This document shows positions 1-11,060 of a stretch of DNA of 44,947 nucleotides, piece after piece. Positions within the stretch are counted from its first letter, which is position 1, and every line of letters starts with the position of its first letter. A program made the position numbers and the translations under genes. The notes beneath the pieces are model-generated. The model saw only the letters and a list, made by a program, of their open reading frames with translations, made no database searches and was not told where the DNA came from. This stretch comes from Hofstenia miamia (taxonomy: Eukaryota; Xenacoelomorpha; Acoela). Location: the NCBI GenBank assembly GCA_004352715.1, contig SCFE01000075.1:1139170-1184116 (forward strand), read 5' to 3'.

Positions 1-2025
1 TGGGACCGGTGACCTTGGATAAGAAAGTTATCTAATTAATTGCTTCTGAGGTGGTTGTATAAATTTCTTTGCAAAAAAAACTAGCTGACTAAATTTTTCT
101 CTAATAACGAGCCATTAAAAAGTCGTGGCGTTCCGTTGTTGGGTTTTTCCTCAGGAAATAAAAATTAGTTAATATATTTTTATATAATTGGATTGAGATT
201 TTAAATGTTGCATGTATATATATATATATATACATACATTAATTCTATTGGTTTAATTGTAAAGAAAACGGTGACAAAAATAATTGGAGAACCTCACAAT
301 ATTTATATTAAAGGAGAATTGTTGCAAGCTGAAAATAAATTGAATACTTTTAGATGCTAGTTTGTCCTGGTGCTGTGTATTGGTAGGCGTTTCTTAATCT
401 CGTGTAACAATCTTTTACGAATGAAGAAAGAAATTTTTCTATTATCTATAGCATATAAATGTGGTGAAGCAAAGTATCTAAATACAATACTGTGCTGTAA
501 ATTTTTATTTGAAACTGCAGTTATTTTTTTAATCATTTAAAACAAAGATATTTTTGGGGTTTTTTAAATTACTACTGGTAGTTAAAGTATAGTACTCTTT
601 GTATGTGCTTAGCAAAATCTATTATTTATGTATTTTTTTAATATTATAAGATACTTTTTATACCTCATCTCTCTATGATTGAAATTGACATGGGCTGCTT
701 TGTATCTGCTTTTGAAATGTGTAATAAAATTTGATTTGGAACAAATATCACAAAGCCTAATCTAAAACATTGTGTATTACATAATGCATAGAAGTTTTCA
801 AAGGAAATTGCATTGCCTTGCGCATTATTTTGCATCACTAAATCTAAGGATTAATCCATCTAAATCTTAATTTTGTAAATTAGACCTAAATCTAACGATA
901 ATTCTACAAATTTTTCTCAAATATAATCAAATTGTAATTATGGCCGGATAGTTAATTCTTTTTAATAATTAGACATAATTTTTAATCTCAACTTAATTTT
1001 ACAAACTAAAGAAAATAGCTATTTCAATATGGGCTCTTAGCAATTTGTCTCAATAAATTCTAACCACAGCAAAAGGACAGTTTATTCACAAGTCACTCTA
1101 ATTGTCGAAATATACTACATCCCAACACAAATCAACAACATTGGAAAAAATTCAATGTGCAAAAAAATTGGGCTCTAAAAATAGTAATTATACAAGGACT
1201 ACAGAAATCAGAAAACTTACCAACAATTATTTAGTAAATTTCTATTCTCAAAATGCATGTATTTTTACTAAAATTTTATGGAATTAATTTGGCAAATTTT
1301 CCAATCAAATGTTTTACAGAGTGTACCATGTCTTCAAAACAGAAAGGGTTGGGGTGCATAATGCTACTGAAATCATCTTGAAGCCAATTTGCGGCATTAA
1401 TATGACGAAGCCGAATTGTTTAATAACTGCATAGTAAGGCAATTGGATATATCACGTGGGAAAATTTTACCCGAAATTTATTTCTCATCAAATTGAATGT
1501 ATTTACAAGCATGACGTAAATATACTTTTCAAACGTCTAAACCTGAGATCATATTAAGCTAAAACAAAGTTTTAGTTTAAATAATAACTAGAAAACACGG
1601 TTGTTGAGCATAAAATGTTAAAAATGTGCAAAGAACAATAGTTCCAAACTACAAGTAATCACTACAATATAAGACCATTTGTTGATTATAGTCAATAGAA
1701 ATGACGAATCATTGACATTCACAATTGGAATAAATATTCAGGGACATAAATGTATCCTATTCAGAAATAAAATTATATAGTAAAGATTGTCACAAGGTTT
1801 GTTACAAAACTTAAATTTTAGATTCTATAACTATTTATTTGAAAAATTGGTATGTGTTTTTGTTCGTAATTTGTATAGTGACATCGTCAATAAACCATAG
1901 AAAGGATATGTACTAGTAAGTCACATTTTCTCAAACGTTTTATGAAATCCCAGTAAACAAATTTTTTTACTAAGCCAAGACTTGAAGTTTAAGACACGAA
2001 TGCAGTAGATTCTTATTAGTATCAC
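1..2025. other. Intergenic, AT-rich, no gene recognised
   Basis: I see no coding region of any length that resembles a known family here; the one 61-codon open frame (1102-1287) has no ATG start and low-complexity composition. A short TA microsatellite lies at 214-232. The right end is the 3' flank of the minus-strand GST gene that stops at 2026. Confidence 0.6.
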
Positions 2026-2724
2026 TCAATTGTTACCATAAAACTTGGCTATTGTGTTGTTAATGTTCAAATCTTTCGTCTTTTCTTCAATTGCAGCAAT
2101 ACCTGGTAGGGCATAAAACCTGGATTTGAAGGATTGCAGTGCTGGATACTTGTCCAGAAGTTTATATCCATATAGTTCACAATGGGCAAAGAGCATTTCA
2201 TACAAGTGAAAATCAGGGAAAGTCAACTTTTCACCAAGAAGCCATTTGTTCTTTTTCAAGACTTTTTCAAACTCTCCCAAGTAGAAATGGGCATTTTTTG
2301 AATTAACAAATTCTTCATTGAAGTATTTGCTTTTATTTTCTTCAAAGTTCTTTTGATCGTAGTAACACAATTTGACATAGGCATTGCGGAAGGCCATAAC
2401 GACTTCGGAGTGCATGACTACCTGAGCTCTTTCACCTGCAGTTGAACCATGCAAGCCAAATTTTTCTCCTAAATATCCGAATATCGCATTTGATTCAGTG
2501 AGTTTCAAGTCTCCATCAATTAGATATGGCAAATTAGGATACTGAAATCCCAAGGAATGCTTCACATCAAGCCAACCATCGATATCCACCATATTCCCGG
2601 ACTCATCAACACCTTTGCGATATTCTTTCATAATATAATCCTCATTTGCATATGCCATCATTGTTCTTATTGGCTGAACTAAGCCTCTTATTTTCCAATA
2701 ACTGATCACAATTTTTCCACTCAT
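2026..2724 (-). CDS. Glutathione S-transferase, Mu class (copy 1)
   Basis: A cytosolic detoxification enzyme that conjugates glutathione to electrophiles. The frame is a single uninterrupted 232-codon exon; Mu-class proteins are usually about 218 residues, so this one is slightly long. The N-terminal thioredoxin-like domain (about residues 4-88) has the catalytic Tyr at residue 9 in the YWKIRGL motif, the NLPYLIDG stretch with the cis-proline (residues 64-71), and the glutathione-binding ESNAI motif (77-81). The helical C-terminal domain follows and keeps the LTFPDF folding motif (167-172). The ATG at 2724 is chosen because it aligns with the class start and with the second copy. The paralogue at 11061-11759 differs at about 25 of 232 residues, and 5' flanking similarity extends upstream of both ATGs. 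The absence of introns is notable; retrocopy origin followed by duplication is possible but not shown. Confidence 0.95.
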   Translation of the reverse strand: MSGKIVISYWKIRGLVQPIRTMMAYANEDYIMKEYRKGVDESGNMVDIDGWLDVKHSLGFQYPNLPYLIDGDLKLTESNAIFGYLGEKFGLHGSTAGERAQVVMHSEVVMAFRNAYVKLCYYDQKNFEENKSKYFNEEFVNSKNAHFYLGEFEKVLKKNKWLLGEKLTFPDFHLYEMLFAHCELYGYKLLDKYPALQSFKSRFYALPGIAAIEEKTKDLNINNTIAKFYGNN

Positions 2725-3760
2725 TCTTAATCAAACAAGCACCTCTTTTAACTGTGGTTCTCAGGAATTAACTGAAATTGCGCAGTTGTTTGATAAATAA
2801 ACATTCCTTTTTTCTAATGTAAACAGAGAAGAGAACAGAGTGACGTTTGGTATTTAGATTTTTCAATGACTACGATTGACTGTAGTGACTTTAACACAGA
2901 AATAAACATGGGACAAAACTTTAAATTAACCGTTAAAACGATTCATTTCAAAGTCATTTATACGATCCTGCCAAGAAAACGGCTTAAATTTTTTGTCTTA
3001 CTACATTAATGCTAGGTATTTTAAAAATTATTAATAATAACAACAAAATTTACCTGAATAATACAAATGGAGTTTTACAAGAAAATAGAAATACTAATGC
3101 GTAGGAAATTTTGCAAAATAAAATTCGTTTAACAACAACATGAATAGGCATGTCCAGAATATTTACTACTGGTTGCTTATTTATTGCATTAGCATTTTTA
3201 TCACAAACGTGAAGTTTCGCGTGTGCTCACTAGCCCAGCTAACTGGGGGTGCTGGGGGTGATGCTCTCCCGAATATTGTTTCTCTGAGGGCAGCAAAATG
3301 ACCATTTAACAGATGCTGCGATATATTTATTTTCCATTCATTTTCTTGATTTACAATGCAGCATGTCTATGTCTTTAAACAGCTTTTTGAAATATAAATA
3401 TGAATAAGAGATTTGTGTTTTCTCCTGTAAATGTAATTCTTGAATCTCCGTCATTACAAGGACTACACATTATTTATATTTTCGAGCTATTGGATTTGTT
3501 TTATTCTCTTAATCTAAACGAAAGGTTAGCATTAATGTAGCTTAATTTGTTTTTAAAGGAACTATTTTATTAGGTTCTAAATAATTGTATTTAACTTTCT
3601 TTCTAAGCAGTCCTCAATTTGGAAATTTTACATTTAAATTTTGAATTACAAATCTGTATTTCTATTTCTAGCCTTGAGAATATTGTTAACCTTTAGTAGG
3701 CTTAACTTATTTTTATCAAATACCATAGAATCAACAAATTAAAACATAGCCTATCCTATG
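2725..3760. other. GST copy 1 upstream region and intergenic DNA
   Basis: About 120 bp directly upstream of the GST start (2725-2850) resembles the same position upstream of the second GST (11760-11885), including a shared TGCGCAGTTGTT word and a GAGAAGAG stretch, so it probably holds promoter or 5' UTR sequence. Beyond that I see nothing recognisable. A small GC-richer patch at 3225-3275 contains an imperfect inverted CCCAGCTAACTGGGGG. Confidence 0.45.
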
Positions 3761-3763
3761 TTT

Positions 3764-4231
3764 CAGGGGCGGATGCACAATTTTCTAATTGGGGACATCT
3801 TTTTCGTGATCAAATAAGTGACAAAATTATTTCAATTTTTGCCGAAAATGGCTTTATTTAACCAACCAAAAGCAATTTTTAAGACCTCCTCCACCCCGAT
3901 TCGATACACCACTGCTGTGTTTTATTAAGTGAGAATAATATATTTTTATTTTTTTGTAATCTGCATAATATATTTTGCTTTCAACTATCATTTTGATATG
4001 CCACTTAAAACCGGTCAAAAATAAATTCAGCCTAGTGGAAGTCAGAATAGGAAACATTTTTCCTGCTTTTCTTGTTGAAGCAGATACATTCAGGTGCCTG
4101 TTGCTACCAGTGAAAGATATTTAGTTAGCTCAGAATGATCAAGAAATGCCTGAAAAAAATTATGGGTGATGACAGACTAAAATAACTTTTGCTCTATATT
4201 GTGAAAAATATTTGGAAGAAAATTTGAAAAT
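3764..4231 (+). mobile_element. hAT transposon remnant (C-terminal dimerisation region)
   Basis: Reading the plus strand from 4091 gives PVATSER, then fifteen codons, then MGDDRLK, followed by LLLYIVKN. This is the order and spacing of the hAT transposase C-terminal dimerisation motif, in which a conserved Glu-Arg is followed about 15 residues later by Met-Gly and then Arg-Leu. Three in-frame stop codons interrupt it, so it is dead. About 330 bp upstream, at 3764, the sequence CAGGGGCGGATGCAC looks like the terminal repeat of many hAT elements and is my tentative left end. No matching right end was found. Confidence 0.55.
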
Positions 4232-4239
4232 GTATAATA

Positions 4240-5685
4240 AACAACTGATGGTTAAAGTTTAAGAAACAGCTATTGATTTTTTATATATGTGTATTTTCAA
4301 ATCATATTGATTGTTAACATTATTGGCAAGCAATCAAAGGTCAACTAAGTATCTGTTTATGGACATATAATTCAGCAGAAACATTTGTACCATTGAATTA
4401 GTGTAGGGGAACTCTTAGGCGCTTTTAATTTTAAAAGATTAATTTCAATAGGATTGCGTGAAATCGAATTTTGTTTTGAAGCTGAAATTGTTTTGTAACC
4501 AAAATAGAATGTGATGTTTCGATTACATGCACGATATTTTTGTCTTTTTTTCTACACTAGAACGTTTATAATTAGGACAATAAAAATTCAAAAGCAAAAT
4601 TTTCAAAATCAGAAACTTGGAAAATTGCTCTGAAAATTATTTTTTTCACTACAATTTATAGTAGTGTTTGACTGACAGTATTGTTTGATTTTTCTCATTT
4701 CCCTGATCAAAATATGAATTCATAAGCACTATTTCAAGATACTTTATTTGACCACAATGTGAACAACTGTTTGAATTTCAAATTTTACACATGTGCTATC
4801 ATTGTTTTTCAAGTAGGGCTGAGTGTTTTAATATACACCAATCATCAAACATACATAGATATGTCTTATATATCATTTTTCATATTTTGGGAATTTTTAT
4901 ATGGGCTATCAAGATTTCACTATACATTGAGTTGGTTTAGAGAAGTAAACTGAAATAATTTTAGTTGCAACAATTCAAGGGGCAGCAATTTTGCTGATGC
5001 ACCCCTCATATATTTTTCTCGCTGGGTCTCTGCGTGTGTTATTATGTTGCAGTAATACGTAGTGTGTGGAGCGAAGTTTTCATTATATAATCGCTTTACG
5101 TTTTTGAGAGCATTTATGTACACATCAGAACTCAATAGGGCACTCAGCCATTTTGATGAGGAACCCATCGGCAACTCCAGTATTTTCTTCAAAATACTTT
5201 GTAGGAATGCTCTAATCCATGCTGCGACATGTGATATTCTCCTGTTTCAAAGAAGACTTATTGTTGATGCTAATTTATAGTGGCCACTTTCATTCTGTTT
5301 TGTCATTACTAGCTTTCGCGACATATCCAACAACAGGCTTTCTCACAAAAGATTTATGCTCAACACATTTGAACACATTACATATTTGTGAGGTTCTTCT
5401 GTATGTGGTAATATCTTAATGTCTCCCAGTTCAACTTCAATGATATTGTATTTAGAATGTAGGCGAGAGACAGATGTTTTACAGCAAAGGTATTTGATTA
5501 ACTGGATGTTTCACTGAATGATTGTAAATCAAATGACTACTTTCATGGGGTATAATCTGTAATACTGAATTGAAAAACCCAAGACCTAGGATATTCAAGG
5601 CATTCGAAATATATCACAAAAGTATAATGCCCCTTGAAATCACATCCAAGATTGACAACTTAAAATGTTTTTAATTACATTAATC
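4240..5685. other. Intergenic, no gene recognised
   Basis: Several short overlapping open frames exist on both strands between 4759 and 5419, but none resembles a known family and they overlap each other in antisense, so none is called. An imperfect 30-bp hairpin (AGGGGCAGCAA against TTGCTGATGCACCCCT) lies at about 4978-5008 and could be a transposon end. Confidence 0.4.
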
Positions 5686-5689
5686 ATAG

Positions 5690-6250
5690 CGATAACATAT
5701 ACTCGTAAAGAATAGCCGTTTCTCTTGCAAAACCCACTAGTAGTAGGCAGTATTGGTTGTCGTGCCCCCTGTAAGCCTCCAGTTTTCCTTTTTTGGACGA
5801 GCCATTATTGGGTCACTGTGCTGACTGCCTTTTCAATTCAGAATCGCAAGAATACACCTACGTTTTATTATTGCCTGTTATAATAAGATTCAGAAATTCT
5901 TCGAATTCTCAGCGAATTCTGTGAAGATTGACAATGCAGAATCTTTCACTTAGCAAATATTTTTTCTTCTTCAATTCTTAAACAATAATGTGATGCACTG
6001 TGCTGTGAGGGATCCCAATAATGTTGGCAATGCGCTGGAATATGCACCGCTTGTCATCTTTGACATGTTGGATATTGACATCAATGGTGGACGTCCGTGG
6101 ACTGCCATAATGCTGCTCGTCTTGAAAGTCCCCCTATCGGAAGCAGTTCTTCTGAACAGCTTGTACTGACAGCACATTCTCTAAAGATCTCACACAACAT
6201 TCGATTAATTTCTCACGGCCTCTTTTCCTTAATGCCAAGAATTTCATGGA
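5690..6250 (-). pseudogene. mariner-family transposase remnant
   Basis: Read on the minus strand across frames, this stretch matches a mariner transposase in order: a helix-turn-helix segment (GSPRTSTIDVNIQHVKDD, then IFQRIANIIGIPHSTVHHI at about 5995-6120), then EEFLNLIITGNN at about 5870-5905 where the family has its first catalytic Asp block, then a VYSCDSELKRQSAQ segment at about 5820-5865. The first DDE Asp reads as Asn (TGNN), and there are several in-frame stops and shifts. It is a non-functional fossil; the N-terminus and the third catalytic residue are missing or beyond recognition. No terminal inverted repeats were identified. Confidence 0.75.
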
Positions 6251-6259
6251 AACATTAAT

Positions 6260-6920
6260 TTAATATTTTAAAAACGAATGCTACGTGTCTAACTTAGCCA
6301 TATCAATGGAATTGAAAATCAAACTGTGCGGCTTCATATATATGCACAATAAAAATTTGAAACTTTGTTCTATTATTTCAAAGTTAACATTAATGGATTT
6401 TCATGACTATTGCTACTCTTTGTACGTAAATATAATCAAGAAAAACTTGCTTTTGGAATATAGACATCGTATTTTTTTATGGTTTTTCCGAATTGGGGGT
6501 ACATTGAACTCAAAGAAGTAAATTTGTGTTGATATTACATTAAAAAATTTTACATTTCGGAGCTAAAATTTCCTACCTTTCCTAAATTTGTAATGACAAT
6601 ATTCATATAGGGTTATGATTTTTTACATGGCTGCGGAGATTATTTGTAGATATAGTTTAACGTCATGGCAGTTTTTGCCTTGTAGCTAACCCTAACCATG
6701 TTCCCATAGTCTCTTGGTGCATGCCTCCCAGCCCACTTATGTGCCACGCCGTTCAAAACCACAGAAAGGTTTCAACAAAAGAAGTTTATGGGCAAATATT
6801 TATGTATAAAATTTATGAAAACATATTATATCTGCATAGATAAAATTTCCATAAAAACCAGATATAACTGAAACAATTAGCAGAACCATGATAGATTTCG
6901 ACGCTTCCTTACGGACGAAG
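6260..6920. other. Intergenic, no gene recognised
   Basis: No coding similarity or repeat structure was recognised. A 78-codon open frame at 6285-6521 has no ATG start and is AT-driven. The right edge abuts the 3' end of the LINE that begins at about 8470 on the minus strand. Confidence 0.4.
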
Positions 6921-6929
6921 ATGTGAAGA

Positions 6930-8470
6930 AGAGAAGAAGAAATCTTTATTAGTGTAGAAGTTGTAACTATTGCATTCAACTATTGCTGATATTATTACAA
7001 TAATTGCGTCAGTAACAAATTAACAAACAAAAAAAATGAAAATAACAAAAAAGACAAAGTATAAGTTATTGAACAACTAAATACAATAAAATAGACATAA
7101 TACAAAAAATAAACATAATTAAAATAGTATTGATCAGACTATTGCTAGCATTTGTGCCATTTCTTATGAAATTTGTGTCTCTTCCATGCAGATTTACCAA
7201 TTTCTGTAATATAATGTGAAGTCAAATATGCACCCATTTCAGATTTAAATTTACATCAGTTGTTTACCTTTAATTGGAAGATTGTTCCAGATTTCTATTG
7301 CAGAATTTATAAATGAATTTTTCAAGAACAATTTTTTAAATTTTTCTTTCCCTATTGTAGAAGTTCGTTTAATTAATAAATTGCTATGAAAAGAAGGAAT
7401 TTCTACTCTCTCATACGGCATACGTCTTTTAGTAATGTTCCAGAGTTTGATGAGATAAAATATCGAATGAAATATGAAATATTAACTTTGTGATTATTCA
7501 AGTTTTACTGGTACTTACTTTGTTTGCCAATCTAAGTTGGGAATCGATTCTTTTAGATAATGAGCTTTCAATTCCATTAAACAAAACACAACAATATCTA
7601 AATGACAAATAACCAATGTATCCATCTGCATTTCTTTCATTTTAGCATCAATAACCATATTTAAAATTGAAATACACTTAATTCCATTACCATTTTTCTT
7701 AGTATGGATTGAATATGGTAGTTAAATTTAAGCTTATTGTCTATTATTGTACCCAAATATTTAAATTTTTGTACAGGTTAAACAGTTTTACCAGAAATAC
7801 TTAACGCTCTATTGATTATATAGTTTGAGTTAGATTGAGGAGGCATAACACAGTGTTAGACAATACACGTGGAAATAGCTATGTAAATCTGATAAAAATT
7901 TTTCTAAGTTTTTAATTGTTTTTTCAAGTGATGTCCAACTTGTAAAAATGAACTACATTGCAGTCTTGGAATATTGAACTTGTTAGATCATTGACATATA
8001 CATATATATATATATATATATTGTAGAAAGCAACGGACCTAGCTGTGTGTCTTGTGGAACCCCTTTGCATAATGTTCTCATCTTGAAAAAATTCCCTTGA
8101 ACTTAACTCTTTGATATCGATTACTTAAATAGTTTCTAATTCCCTACTATTTATTTCAAACCAATGTTTTCTAATTTTTTTAAAAGGATGTTGTGATTAA
8201 TTGAATCAAATGGTTTACAAAGATCTAAGCAAGCTATTCCAAGAAATTCACTAATGTCTAAAGAAGCCCTCCATTAGCATAAAGAAGAGCATCGGATGTT
8301 GACCGCGATTTCCGGAGCCCAATTTGTGTATTTGATAAAATATTGTTTCTTGAAAGATATAGATAAATTTGTTGAAAAAGTAGTTTTTCCATTATTTTAC
8401 TAAAAGGGGTCGATAATTGCTAACATTTAAAGGATTGTGATTTATCTTATTTTAATTGATGTGTAGTTCA
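6930..8470 (-). mobile_element. Non-LTR retrotransposon (LINE) 3' half, degenerate reverse transcriptase
   Basis: On the minus strand the frames give in order: NYRPL (about 8415), FSKIMEKLLFQQIYLYL (about 8350-8400), a block reading CLDLCKPFDSINHNILLKKL (about 8160-8235, the RT motif with the first catalytic Asp region), GVPQDTQLGPLL (about 8040-8075), KYLGTIIDNKLKF (about 7725-7765) and a C-terminal FINSAIEIWNNLPIK segment near 7270-7320. This order is that of CR1/Jockey-like LINE reverse transcriptases. Frameshifts and stops are frequent, and the position of the YxDD box is occupied by a TA microsatellite (7995-8021). An AATAAA-type signal and a TTCTTC-like tail near 6930-6955 mark the 3' end. 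The 5' half, including the endonuclease, is absent. Confidence 0.8.
7995..8021. repeat. TA microsatellite inside the LINE remnant
   Basis: About 13 TA units lie where the reverse transcriptase catalytic YxDD region would be expected, so expansion or replacement of the active-site segment accompanied decay of the element. Confidence 0.8.
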
Positions 8471-8699
8471 ATCAAAAGTTCTCAATGATGTGGCGAAAGA
8501 ACAGTAAGATGAAATTGCTTCATTTCCAGCATACAACATCTCAACATTTGCATGCACTGGTCAAAATGTACTTCCGATTCTAATGCGATCTAAGGTAAAA
8601 AAAACAGGTCTAGGAATTATATATGAGAAGTTAATGCTAAACACTATGTTCATGTATGTAAAAGGGTTTTTTATTTTTGATCAGCTTTGCATAATTTAT

Positions 8700-8795
8700 T
8701 TAAATTTCTATTAAAGAATTTATGAATGAATTTTCAAGAAAACTTTTTTAAATTTTACTTTCCTTATTGTAGAAGTTCGTTTAATTAATAAATTG
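8700..8795 (-). mobile_element. Second fragment of the same LINE family (C-terminal end)
   Basis: This stretch is about 85 percent identical to 7290-7386, the C-terminal coding end of the adjacent LINE (minus strand SNLLIKRTSTIRKVKFKK). It is in the same orientation. The open frame that runs through it (8720-9091) continues into sequence with no LINE similarity, so I treat only this piece as transposon-derived. Confidence 0.7.
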
Positions 8796-9560
8796 CTGCA
8801 TTGAATGTTATAGTTTACATGCAAAAATTTGCATAAGTTGGTTGTCGGTTTGCTGTAAAATTGAATTACTAACGCATTGATTCGTTCAATTTTCAAATGT
8901 TTTAGCTTGGTCTTTTTTCTAGATTTGTGCCCTCCACTAAATATTTTTACGAAATACCTTGTATAGTGTGGTAAAGGGGGACAGTAAATCCTAATGAAAA
9001 ATGGCCTTTCATTCATGAATTGGATTTGGTGATTACAAAACGCTGATTTAGTTTGTATGGTAGATGTTGCTGTGAATTGGAACATGGCCAACTATATATT
9101 ATAGTTGGCCATCATTGGAACATAGACAATTCAAGAAATGCAAGAAAATTTTCAAAACCAAAAAAATAAATGTGTGTGTCTGTTTACAGCAGTATATCGT
9201 GAAAATCGGCAGTCAACACAAAACATGTAAAACCTTTATTGATTCTTCATTTTACAAAGCGTCGATGCTCAAGTTTATCATTTGGTGATTCTGAGTTGAT
9301 GACATTATACAGAAACAGATATCACAGGCTTGAGGAAATTTAAGATGATTTTTGTGCTTTTCTAAAGAATGTTGAATTTTTCAAACTTCTTCAGTCTTAA
9401 TGTGTTAGTGAGCAACTCTTAGAACATTTTCTACCCTCGGTTAATTCAGTTTGAAAATATTTTAGCAATATCATTTGTATGGAACTTTTTTCTATAACAA
9501 TATTCCATTCATTGCAAGAGGAGCCTCTTGCGAAGAAGCACTTCAGATAATTATTGTGAA
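8796..9560. other. Intergenic with a short perfect hairpin
   Basis: No gene recognised. A perfect inverted repeat with 13-bp arms (ATGGCCAACTATA) and a 3-nt spacer lies at 9084-9112, flanked by an ATTGGAACA direct repeat at about 9076 and 9114. Confidence 0.45.
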
Positions 9561-9564
9561 GTTA

Positions 9565-9690
9565 TAATGATAGAGTAATGGACCCATTCTATGAAGGAAC
9601 AACATATGTCACAACCGACAATTATCTTTCAAGCAGTATGGTAGTTGATCCTTTTGTTCAGAAAGATATGTCGTATATTAAAATAGATAT
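9565..9690 (+). pseudogene. piggyBac-like transposase scrap
   Basis: The plus-strand frame contains MDPFYEGTTYVTTDNYLSSS (9578-9637), then VQKDMSYI. It resembles the piggyBac core around one catalytic Asp, where the family has a proline-phenylalanine pair, a short glycine loop, a T-D-N-x-x-S/T-S motif and then a lysine-rich turn. Nothing before or after remains readable as transposase in one frame. Short length limits certainty; a chance match is possible but the motif order fits well. Confidence 0.5.
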
Positions 9691-9699
9691 GCTTATATG

Positions 9700-10300
9700 T
9701 ATACAGTTTTGGCAATTCATAGATATCTACTTCTTTCTAACAAATCTTACAAAGACGCAACTTTTCTATATTGTCCTTTGACAAAAAACACTTTTGGTGC
9801 CGAGGAATCCATGCCTGGAAGCATAATTATTTGGATAGCTGCATACTTTTTTCACAATTATAGAAAAATATCCGTGCAAACGCATAATAAATTTTCAAAT
9901 TTGTCAAAAATGACGAAATGGTTACTTTTCACTAAACAAATATATTTACTGAAAAATTATGTTGCCTGAGATAGAAATTGAAAAAATAAGAAGCATAGAT
10001 GTAAAGACACTCATAAACGTGTTTGCAAAAAAAATGTATTTTTTACAAAAAAAAACGTTTTAAACGTTTAAAGCAGTTTTTTACTTTTAGACTTATCAAA
10101 ATTCATTTTTCGTTTCATACACGTAAACGAAACACAAGTTTTTCTATTTTTGGGGCGAAAATCGGTTATACAAGTACGAATGGACGAATCCCAAACATTA
10201 TTTTCAAAACTTTCCTGTATAAAGTTGAAAAAAACATTGAAAAAAACACTGCAAAAACAGTTGTTTTGAACAGTGTTTAAAACATGTTTTAAACAGGTCT
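9700..10300. repeat. AT-rich region of self-complementary AAACGTTT/TTTAAAC words
   Basis: From about 10030 to 10300 the sequence is a dense mix of AAACG, GTTTAAA and AAAAACG words on both strands, including a perfect 20-bp palindrome GTTTAAAACATGTTTTAAAC at 10275-10294. A similar composition recurs at about 28900-29230. Open frames here are by-products of this composition. The 9700-10020 part shows nothing recognisable. Confidence 0.5.
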
Positions 10301-10333
10301 TGTTTAAAGCATGCAAATCTTGCGCAGAAATAC

Positions 10334-10505
10334 TTTCCCACGTAGCCAAATACTGGTGGACCACCAGTGGTCCCCTGGTGGCTATGAGTGGCTGAAATTG
10401 CTACTACTGCCACTACTTATCCACCAGTGGTCCACTGGTGGGAACTGGTGGCCGCTATGCCACTCATTCCCCACCAGTGGACAACTGGTGGTGGCTACAT
10501 GGGTT
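10334..10505. repeat. GC-rich fold-back island built of CCACCAGTGG units
   Basis: In about 170 bp the motif CCACCAGTGG occurs three times (10361, 10421, 10471), with CTGGTGG repeated between. At 10421-10441 the two orientations abut as a perfect 10-bp-arm palindrome with one central base. The outer edges carry GTAGCCA (about 10343) and TGGCTAC (10492-10498), an inverted pair, and ATGAGTGGC near 10384 has its complement near 10459. The block could therefore fold into a long cruciform. GC content is far above the surroundings. It may be a short MITE-like or fold-back element; no target-site duplication was established. Confidence 0.6.
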
Positions 10506-11060
10506 GTTCAAAACTAAAATAGTCCCGCGCAATCTCAAATTACGCATTACGCAATACACAAATATATTTTCACATTCTTTTCAAGGCATAAATATAAACA
10601 CGGTTTTGAGTAAAATATTCAATTTAAAACTTCTAAAAAAATATGAAAATCTTACATAATGTGTGATTTACCAACGTTCCAGGATCCAGTAACTCTCAGA
10701 ATCGAAATATAATTATAATATTCAAGGACATTCAATATTTAACATAATAATTATATGGTAAGTATTACTACAAAATTTCTGTTTTACAAATTCCATTTCA
10801 GATACAACTATTATTTAAAAATGAAAATCTCTTGCTCATGATGGGCATATCCAGGAATATCCAATCAATAAAAACAATGCAATACATCAGCTGTGTAAGT
10901 TATACATATGGAACATTGCATAAAACTTGGTATTTTGAAATGCTTAAAATAGTAATTTAGAATCATTTTAAAAGTGATTTTTACCATTACGGAGGTGCTA
11001 CATGATAAAAGTCTTGCTAATTAGAAAAGAGAACAAATGCTGTATTACTTATTGTATTAT
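10506..11060. other. Intergenic, 3' flank of GST copy 2
   Basis: AT-rich with no recognised gene or repeat; contains the presumed 3' UTR of the minus-strand GST that stops at 11061. Confidence 0.4.

Noticed and set aside
4920-5192. 90-codon minus-strand frame as a host gene
   Set aside because: No family resemblance, overlapping antisense frames and nearby hairpin suggest repeat-derived sequence; evidence is insufficient.
8720-9091. 123-codon minus-strand frame as a gene
   Set aside because: Its end is a LINE fragment and the rest has no recognisable similarity; the frame is fortuitous.
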